In this document: piece by piece, positions 56,586-64,000 of the stretch
Layout: every line of letters begins with the position of its first letter
Numbering within the stretch: the first letter of the stretch is position 1
Source of the DNA: Chrysoporthe austroafricana
Taxonomy: Eukaryota; Ascomycota; Sordariomycetes; Diaporthales; Cryphonectriaceae
Assembly (NCBI GenBank): GCA_001051155.2
Contig: JYIP02000008.1
Span: forward strand, 2,666,001 to 2,730,000
Length of the DNA: 64,000 nt
Direction of reading: 5' to 3'
The notes under the pieces: generated by a model
Database searches by the model: none
The model's input: the letters and a program-made list of their open reading frames with translations, nothing else
Told to the model about the DNA's origin: nothing
Position numbers and translations under genes: made by a program

Positions 56586-58340
56586 ATGAGCAGCACAGTC
56601 CCAAAACACCAGCTTGAAGGCGCAGTTGCGAAATATGGTTTATCCGAAAGGGCTGCGCATAATTCCCTCCAGACCCTGCCCTGGGACATGCTGAAGGAAA
56701 TGTTGGCGAACGCCTGGAGCCCTGACAGTCCTGACGGCTTGTGAGATTGCCTGTAATCCCTTCTAGGCTTGAATCTATCCTCTACATGACCACTGACGAG
56801 CTGAAGAGTCTTCCTTGGTGTTGCGGAGAACCCTCTCCTGTATCAGGAGGTCGCCGACTATATCACGAGTAACGTACGAATGCGTAAGTGACATAAAATA
56901 TTCCATTTCTGACGGCAAGCCTAGATATCTGTCGACCCAAGCGTACATCTCAGTTACGGGGTAGGTCCACGAGGGTCACCGCGTCTGAAGAAGGCGCTGG
57001 CTGCGTTCTTCAATTCGGATTTCCAAGCCCACGAACCTGTGCTGGAAAAGGAGGTCCTCATTCTCTCTGGAGTTGTGGCTGTGATTGATGCTCTTGTATG
57101 GTCAATTTGCGACGAAGGTGAAGGAATCATTGTTCCTATGCCCTTCTACACAGGTTTTAAACCCGCAGTTGGAGAGAGGGCACGGGGTGTGCTCGTACCC
57201 GCCTCTTTCCAGTCTGTCGAGGGTTACCAAGGCCTCGATAGCATCTTCGACCCGGAGATGAATAAGAAAGCATTAGAGAATGCACTTTCCAAGGCTAATC
57301 AGGACGGTATCAAAGTTCGAGCTGTGATGCTGTGCAAGTAAGGGAGGTCCCGGTTCCGTGGCTTCTTACCTAGTAACTGGCAGATTCTGGCTGACACGGC
57401 GCCCCAGCCCGCATAACCCACTTGGAAAATGCTATGTGAGCCACCTGTTTGACACTATTTGAACAAGCTGACACAGCCATAGCCCGCGGAGACCCTCAAA
57501 GAGGTGGCCAGTCTCTGCGGTCGCCACAACCTACACTTGATTAGCGACGAGATCTTTGCGAAGTCGGTCTACAAGAACCCACGGGCTACCCATGCTATGC
57601 CCTTCACATCGATTCTAGCGTTGGACCTCAGCGAATGCATCGATCGTCACCTTGTACACGTCGCGTATGGGATGGGTAAGGACTTCTGCGCCAATGGGTT
57701 TCGAGTGGGAGCGCTGCATTCCAGGAATGAAGGTCTCTTGGTGGCAGTATCTAGCATCTGGTAAGACATACTTGTACGGGAATGAGCTTGGCTTATGCCA
57801 TATTTAGCGTCTTCTCCTGGGCACCATATTTTACCCAAGAGGTATGGGCCAATATTCTCGAAGATGATGAGTTTCTGTCGGCCTTTTCAAGGAAAAAGCA
57901 GGCGCTGCTTGAGGAGCATTGCGCGATCTTGACTACATTCCTAGAACAACATGAAATCCCGTACTTCCAAGACGTGTAAGTCTCACTTAGATGCCAAGTA
58001 TCGACAGTTGAATAGCTAAGCTGAGGTCGTACACAGCAATGCCGGGTTTTTCATATGGGTCGACCTCCAACGTTACCTCTACAATAATTCTCTACAGGAC
58101 GGATTACCAGATCTTTCAATAATCAGACTATCGCAATCCGATGCAGACATGTACCGAGACCGCGAGACTAAGCTCTTTAAGCGCTGTATAGAGGGTGGCG
58201 TCGGGATTTCCACTGGAACCAGCTTTACCACTGAAGAGCTGGGCTGGTTTCGAATTAGTTTTACTGTCGAGAAGGAGGCTTTGTACACAGGCCTTCGGAG
58301 GTTGTTGAAATGCTTGCAAGAAATTGAGGCCCGTGGTTGA
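56586..58340 (+). CDS. PLP-dependent aminotransferase, ACC-synthase-like (fold type I)
   Basis: Seven exons (56586-56740, 56807-56873, 56925-57337, 57408-57435, 57483-57760, 57808-57975, 58037-58340) give 470 aa; a 28-bp exon carries most of NPHNPLGKCY. Motifs in order: VFLGVAENPLLYQE, HLSYGVGPRGS, MPFYTGF, NPHNPLG (Asn contacting PLP), ISDEIFA (Asp), and AYGMGKDFCANGFRVG with the PLP-binding Lys. The family includes ACC synthases and the GliI-type C-S lyases of fungal clusters, but most fungal members act as aminotransferases or related PLP enzymes. Next to an A-T-TE synthetase the simplest role is converting an aromatic amino acid to its alpha-keto acid. A C-S or beta-elimination role cannot be excluded. 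All splice joins keep frame, so the gene is intact. Confidence 0.85.
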
Positions 58341-59661
58341 ATGTAATGTGGAAGTTCAATCACGCACCATAGTACCTATTGTAAGAGAGAATAAAAGCCT
58401 ATGATTAATAATTTCTTAGGACAAGAGTTTACCCCTCTCACCAACCAGCTTGTCATACAAGGTCATCCTTAGCGTAGCATATATCTACCTACAACATGTC
58501 TTGTCTTCAGGAGCGAAACAGGAAATTTACAGTGAAGGATAGCAGAACATGCTCAGAATTTCTGGTAAGGGAAAAAAGATCGACATGCGGGCCCTACGAG
58601 CCTGCTTCCTAGTCAGATCCATGCTCTCCTTCCACAGCCACTTGCTAGACTTGGACTCTTGTATCTACGTCGAGTTGCATTTGAGCTCGGATTATTGTTT
58701 CGGACTCGGCTTCCTCGGTCTCTGTGTTCTGACCCAGTAATGATCTTTTCCTACCACGGGCATGAATGCAGCGGAGGTGAAAAGGGATACCGATGTAGCT
58801 TGAAACCAACCGATCCAACAGCGTGAATTCTATAAGTAGGGGCCATGACAGTCATTTATACAGTGTTGCATTATATTGAAATACCGGCCATCTTGTACAT
58901 TCCAACATACAGCTCGCTTTAGCCCCCGTGCGGCGCGCTTAATGTTGCATTTCTACACCCTCACTCTAGTGCTGACCTCTAAACCGCCCCCAGAGCTCTG
59001 ATGGGAGGGTGCGCCCGTCACTGGGGAATGTGTCAGCACTAGTACCAGATTTGGAAACTCGCTCTGGGACGTGTGTGTAGATTCACAATAGTCGCTACAA
59101 GGTGTGTCCGTCTCCGACATAGACACGCGGCTCCGTATCCTACCGCACAGGATAATTAGTTGTGCTCACTGTGGGCCTTGGCCAACTCTACAGCTCAGAC
59201 ATCCTTCTCCAGGAGTCTATTCGCGTGAAATCAATGCTCCCCGGGATCCCGGCTGTCTATATGGCTTACGATATTGATTATGAGTGCCCCCTTACGGTCA
59301 GGGACCGTGGGTACTGCTTGGGTTTCGTTAAGAGACTTGATCCTAGCCAAGCGACTCAAGATAATTACAATTTAGAGGCTCAAGGATGAGAACATCATAG
59401 TAAATTGTGATTGTTGATAGAAAGATTACCCTCATAGCCTTCCGCCCTCCTCGCCCCCTTTTCCCGAAGAATGCTGATGGATTTTAATCAGTCCCTGAGC
59501 CGCAAATGTCTGGTATGAAAAGAAGCGATGATCATCCTGATCTACGAAGAGATTAGAGCAATTTTCAGGCAGACCACTCACTTCAGGTCTCGCGAACCAG
59601 TCCGACTCTTCATCTCCCCTACCTCTGATAACACACAGCAAGCCGAAGAACATCCATTATC
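58341..59661. other. 1.3-kb intergenic region
   Basis: Between convergent genes. No reading frame or element is supported. Confidence 0.45.
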
Positions 59662-61876
59662 TCAGGTCGGCTTCTGTCCCCCCCCGGCCGACCCATTCGT
59701 ATCCACCCCCTTATTCTCTGCCTTCCTCAGATCATGCCATCCCATTCCCCACAGAAATATCCCACACGACGCTGCTAGCGCCGCCACAAGGTAGAAAACA
59801 TGATCGAGGCCGTCGGCATACCCGACCAGCACGCCAGGTAGGTCCGTAGGTGAGACGATGGCCCGAAAGCCCACGGCACCAGCGTCTATAATAGCCGTCG
59901 CGTTGGCATGCGGTGCGTGCCGGGCGATGCCCGACCGCAAGCCGGAGTCGAAGATGATGTTGTACAAGGTCAGCATGACGGTCGGGCCAAGGGCCTGGCT
60001 GAACATCACGAAAGAGATGCCGGACGAGAGCTCCTCGCCGGCCATGGCGGCCTGGACGGCCATGATGGCCTATTGCGTGCTCGATCAGCAGGTGTGGATG
60101 GGATAGAGGGGGCCTAGAGCAAAGGTGAGGCTGAACAAACCAGTTGTAGACCGGCGCCGGAGCCGATGCCAGCGATGATCTGGAAGCCGACCCACTCGCC
60201 TGTTGAGCTGCCAGGTTGGAGGATTGAATATAGTCCGCTGCCGATAGAAAGGAAAAGGGTAGAAAAGAGAGCAACGGGAATCACGTAGCCAATCTTCGTA
60301 ACTAGAACTAAGATGTTAGTGACAGGGCAGATTTCGAATCCATAGGTGCTTGTCTGACGTACCCACGCCGCCTGCAGCGCCAGCCATGAAGAGCTGAGCC
60401 AGGATCATTGGCAGCAGATATACACCACTCAACATAGCACTAGCGTTGTTGACAGCCTGGAAGTATATCGGGAGAAAATAGACTGCTCCATAGACCGAAG
60501 ACATGAGGAGGGCCTCATAGACCCCCGAAGCCAAGACGTCCCTCCGGCGGATCATAGCGTGGGGCATCATGGCATCGTCGCCCCGACGACGATTCCAGAA
60601 AAACCAGACGACAATGGTCGCAGCAGCGCCGCAGAAGAGGCCGATGACCTGGGATGACTTCCATGGATAGTTGACGCCACCAAACTGGAGGGCGAGGAGG
60701 AGTTGCAGGACTGCCGGCGCAAAAAGTAAAAAGCCCATAAGATCAAGATGATGGTGAAGCCTCGGGAGCAGCGACCAAGGGTTGGGCTTCGCTGTCTGTT
60801 CGGGGATGTGCAGGAGAAGTATGCCGAGCGCTGCAAGACCGCCGGCCGGTACATTGACATAGAAGCCTAGTCTTGTCAGTAAACAAGTTCCAGATGGGCG
60901 GAGGCATGACAGCATACACCAACGCCATGTAGCATAAGACGTGAAGGCTCCTCCGATGAGAGGCCCAGCGACGAGTCCCAGAAGATTGACTGCGAACCAC
61001 AAATCAGCGCCAGCTGGTGCCATACTGGTAACCAGGCAGCGGTTACTTACATCCCATGGTCAACCCAATCAAAGCTGCCAACACGGGTCAGCAGAGACAT
61101 CATCAGATGCGGAGCACGTCCAGCTTACAGGGCCGCTTCTCGAGAGGCGCACAGCTCGAAACTATGGTGATGGAGCCGTTCCTGATGCCTGCAGCGCCGA
61201 AGCCTGCGACGAACCGACCGACGATGAACATGGGGGAGGAGACGGCAGCGCCGCAAAGCACGGAACCGACCTCAAATATCGTAAGGAACGATAGGAAGGT
61301 CCACTACCACAGTCAAGACCAAACCTCAGACCAACAGACAGGCAGCGCACAATTCATACGAACCTTAGTGTTGAAATACGTGTAGATTCTCCCAGTCAGC
61401 GGCTGAGGTGCCGCACTTGAAGCCATCCATACATGTTAGCTTGCCGGGCGTCTCAGAGTGCTGCCTGAGGACTGGGAACTTAATAGGACGTACCTCCCAA
61501 ACTGGTAGGCACTTGCGTACCAACCGACGTCGGCGAGAGAGTGAAAGGTGTCTGTAATGCGGGGGATGGCCTGTAGGACGACAAAGTGAGCCTCCTGCCT
61601 GCCTCACCACTCCCAGTCTCAGGAGGCGCGGCCTACCGTGCTGACAATCATAGTGTCGAGCAGCATGAGGAAGCTAGTGAGCGCGACCGCAGCCACGATA
61701 ACGGCGAGCCTGACGCCCGTCACGTAATCGCTGCCGGGCGTGGGCTTTTCGGCGGACAGCCCCGGCGGCTCCGGCCGGGGGGCGTCGGCGTCTGCGTTTG
61801 CATCGGCATCTGGCCGGTCTGCCGGTAGGGCGGCATCTTCTGCAGGCGCGGCTCCGGAGGACGGGCCTATAGCCAT
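59662..61876 (-). CDS. Second MFS efflux pump (14-TM drug:H+ antiporter-like)
   Basis: Nine exons (61876-61637, 61570-61494, 61415-61364, 61303-61129, 61074-61051, 60989-60918, 60866-60363, 60307-60141, 60069-59662) give 572 aa. Marks include LDTMIVSTAIPRITDTF in TM1, SAYQFGRSAAPQPLTGRIYTYFNTKW across two joins, GRFVAGFGAAGIRNGS, and [23 protein letters not shown] (motif C region). The N-terminal 45 residues are rich in Ala, Asp and Pro. The family exports small toxic molecules from the cytosol. Its highly split structure contrasts with the intronless first pump (21859-23643), so the two are not recent duplicates. It may lie at the right border of the cluster. Confidence 0.87.
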
Positions 61877-63488
61877 GATGGACGGTGGACGACGCTACTT
61901 GCTAGCTAGCGGCGGCGACCGCTTGATGGTAGGATGTTGCTGCTGAGCACCCGATAGTAGTGGCCCACGAGGCGATCAAGACCGGGGGCTCTAAGCTCGT
62001 GCAAGAAACAGTGGGCAAGAACATGGAGGGAGTCTAGTAGACTGACCTCGGCGAAGACTAGTTGATGTTAAGTGGGCGATCCTTGCCTTGGCTGCCTGTC
62101 TGCATGGAACTTTTTTCCTTGTGTCTGGCAACTAAACGACCTTCGCACATCATCTGAAGAGCTCTAAACCCCCTTGAGCCGTTAATCCCCTGCCATGCGG
62201 GTACTGATGTTATAGACAGGGCTCGCTGTGTAGAACGTCGGCACGGCGGCAACGGTCTGGCTGGCTATTGGCTGATTGCTGCTGGCTGTTGGCTGCTGGC
62301 CTGCATATTAAGGCGGTCCGAATCAGCTGTCCGTGGCGATAATACGAGCCCTCTGTACGATATAAATGAGGAGTGAGATGGACATGCACATCGCCCTGTT
62401 GGGATTGTAGGAAGCAAGGGGAATGCAGCCTCTGTAAGGTCCCTCGGCGGTAGCATCTCGAAGGTCGTATCGCCCTCAGACGGGGGTCGCATTGACGATA
62501 TGTAAGACAATACGGACAGGACTTGAATGTAACTCTGTTTTCGAACAAGGGGCATGGCCGTAGGGACAGTGGGGATAGTAGCTCGGGTGGGGACTCTGCC
62601 TAGGCGTGTCCACAGCGGCAGGACCCGTCTGGGCATACTGTATCTACTTACTAGAGCGTGCAAGGCTAAGCGGTTGGGGTCAGCACCACCAGTGCGACTG
62701 CACCCCATTGCATACACGGGGTTTCCGTTTATTGGCCTTGATTTTCCGGTTAAACGCATGTCGACGCCCACCGTAGCCCCCATTCCCACGGCGTTGGGTG
62801 TGTCCCGGTCGATGCCAGCACGACAGCCGGCCCCCCGCCAACCAGGGAGGCGGAAACGATCGCCTGGCCCCCAAGACGGATATCACGGATGCATTTCCGA
62901 CAGACAGGTCACCCACATCATCTCCCTGCATGCCTACCAGCCTGCCAGCCTACTTGCGGCTCGGGATACGCTGCGGTGCATCTACCGTTGGTTCGCATCA
63001 CACACCACCTCCCACACCAGATACGTGGGTACGGGGGTGCCCCTCCTCCTGGACCAACATGCAGACAAGGCTGTGGGGCTCAGCCTCAATGGACGACAAC
63101 CTCATCAACCCCGGCAGTAGGTATCCTTCGCCCCCAGATGATGCGTCACCTCCCCAACGAGATGCAAAAGGACCATGCAAGATGAGGACCGTTGGGAACC
63201 TGAACTGCGTTTGAGGTTCGCCAACAGACAATCTGACATCCAAAACAGCTGGACCTGGATCGTGCTCGTCCTGGCCTCACTCTTCCGCTTCCAAGCTCCC
63301 GCCCCCCTCGGCCCCTCCTGCTCGTCCTTCTTCACCCCGCCTCGAAGAGATTCAACACCTATTGCCTTCCCCTCCTAGCCTCCGGTACCTTACCGCCTAG
63401 CCGCCCGCCCGCACCGAGGCACACCCTGCGCGCGGCCAAACCTCTTCTCTAGTTTCTTGCTATCACTGGCCTAGATCGTTACGCTATC
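61877..63488. other. 1.6-kb intergenic region
   Basis: Divergent promoters of the second MFS gene and the third P450. A GCTG-rich imperfect repeat lies near 62250-62305. Open frames are present because of GC content, but none has a recognisable domain. Confidence 0.45.
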
Positions 63489-64000
63489 ATGGAGGCCTCT
63501 TCCGGCTCCAGCCTCCGTGAACTGCTGTCCTGGCGAGGCCTTGCTGCAGTGGTCGCCGTCTACTATGCCACCCTCGTGTTCTACCGCCTCTTCCTCCACC
63601 CTCTTGCTCGCTTTCCCGGTCCCAAACTGGCCGCCGTCACACGCTGGTATGAGGGCTACTATGACGTCGTCCAGAATGGACAGTACACCTTCAAGATCGC
63701 CGAGATGCATCAGAGATACGGCAAGCTCTGAAACTGCTCCCTTTCCCACCCTCCACCCAACGCTGACTCTGGCCCTGCTCCTGCCTAGGTCCGATCGTCC
63801 GCATCAGCCCTTACGAGCTGCACGTCATAGATCCCGCCTTTTTCGAGAAACTCTACCGCCAGGAGGGCCGCTGGGACAAGTATGCCTGGGTCTACGCCGG
63901 GTTCTCCACCTATGGCTCCACCATCGGCACAGCGCCTCACGATGTCCACAAGGCGCGCCGCCTGCCGCTGAGTCCCTTCTTCTCCAGGGCCAAGGTGGCC
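63489..64000 (+). CDS. Cytochrome P450 monooxygenase 3, N-terminal part (trichodiene-oxygenase-like), runs off the window
   Basis: Exon 1 (63489-63720) encodes a membrane anchor (residues 15-32) and the hinge [25 protein letters not shown], hallmarks of the CYP58-like/trichodiene oxygenase group. It ends in HQRYG. Exon 2 starts at 63789 with [12 protein letters not shown], the normal continuation. The intron between them uses a GC donor (GCAAGC) with an AG acceptor. The remaining roughly 400 residues, including the heme Cys, lie beyond 64000. It could be the last cluster gene or an unrelated neighbour; the 1.6-kb gap before it makes membership uncertain. Confidence 0.75.

Noticed and set aside
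62554..63214. Overlapping open frames of 138-188 codons before the third P450
   Set aside because: Several frames are open at once because of GC content; none has a domain or convincing start context.
1..64000. CRISPR arrays, bacterial operons, rRNA genes, origins
   Set aside because: Nothing of the kind is present; repeats are simple microsatellites, and gene structure is fungal.

Overview
The window comes from a filamentous ascomycete (Pezizomycotina). Genes sit on both strands, each with its own promoter. Many are split by short introns (about 45-130 bp) with GT..AG ends and CTRAC-like branch sites. Protein families are typically fungal: HR- and NR-PKSs, an AflR-type Zn2Cys6 factor, plant-like class II O-methyltransferases and a CorA-like membrane protein. 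All family names were assigned by reading motifs; no database was searched.

Left flank (1-13,288) is gene-poor and decayed. An unrecognised minus-strand gene (1-2,251) carries three in-frame stops, each one C-to-T change away from a sense codon, plus a frameshift. Next come an unrecognised spliced gene (3,054-4,326), a large CorA-like gene (about 4,949-9,800) broken by an in-frame stop and two homopolymer frameshifts, and a fragment of a monocarboxylate-transporter-like MFS gene (11,124-11,760).

From 13,289 to at least 61,876 lies a dense secondary-metabolite cluster with intact reading frames. In order: questin-oxidase-like Baeyer-Villiger enzyme (-), AflR-like regulator (+), O-methyltransferase A (+), 14-TM MFS pump (-), O-methyltransferase B (+), P450 (-), HR-PKS (-), NR-PKS (+), O-methyltransferase C (-), P450 (+), A-T-TE NRPS-like synthetase (-), O-methyltransferase D (+), PLP aminotransferase (+), second MFS pump (-). 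A third P450 begins at 63,489 and runs off the window.

How it may work (inference). The two PKS genes diverge from one 826-bp promoter. The HR-PKS (KS-AT-DH-vestigial MT-ER-KR-ACP) would make a reduced starter. The SAT domain of the NR-PKS (SAT-KS-AT-PT-ACP-ACP-R) would accept it, extend and cyclise it, and release an aromatic aldehyde reductively. Neither PKS has an evident working C-methyltransferase. P450s, four O-methyltransferases and the Baeyer-Villiger-type oxidase would then oxidise, methylate and possibly cleave rings. The A-T-TE enzyme and aminotransferase look like an arylpyruvate-activating module (the terphenylquinone/furanone logic). Either it joins a second aromatic unit to the polyketide, or two pathways have been placed side by side. 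I do not recognise this combination as a named pathway.
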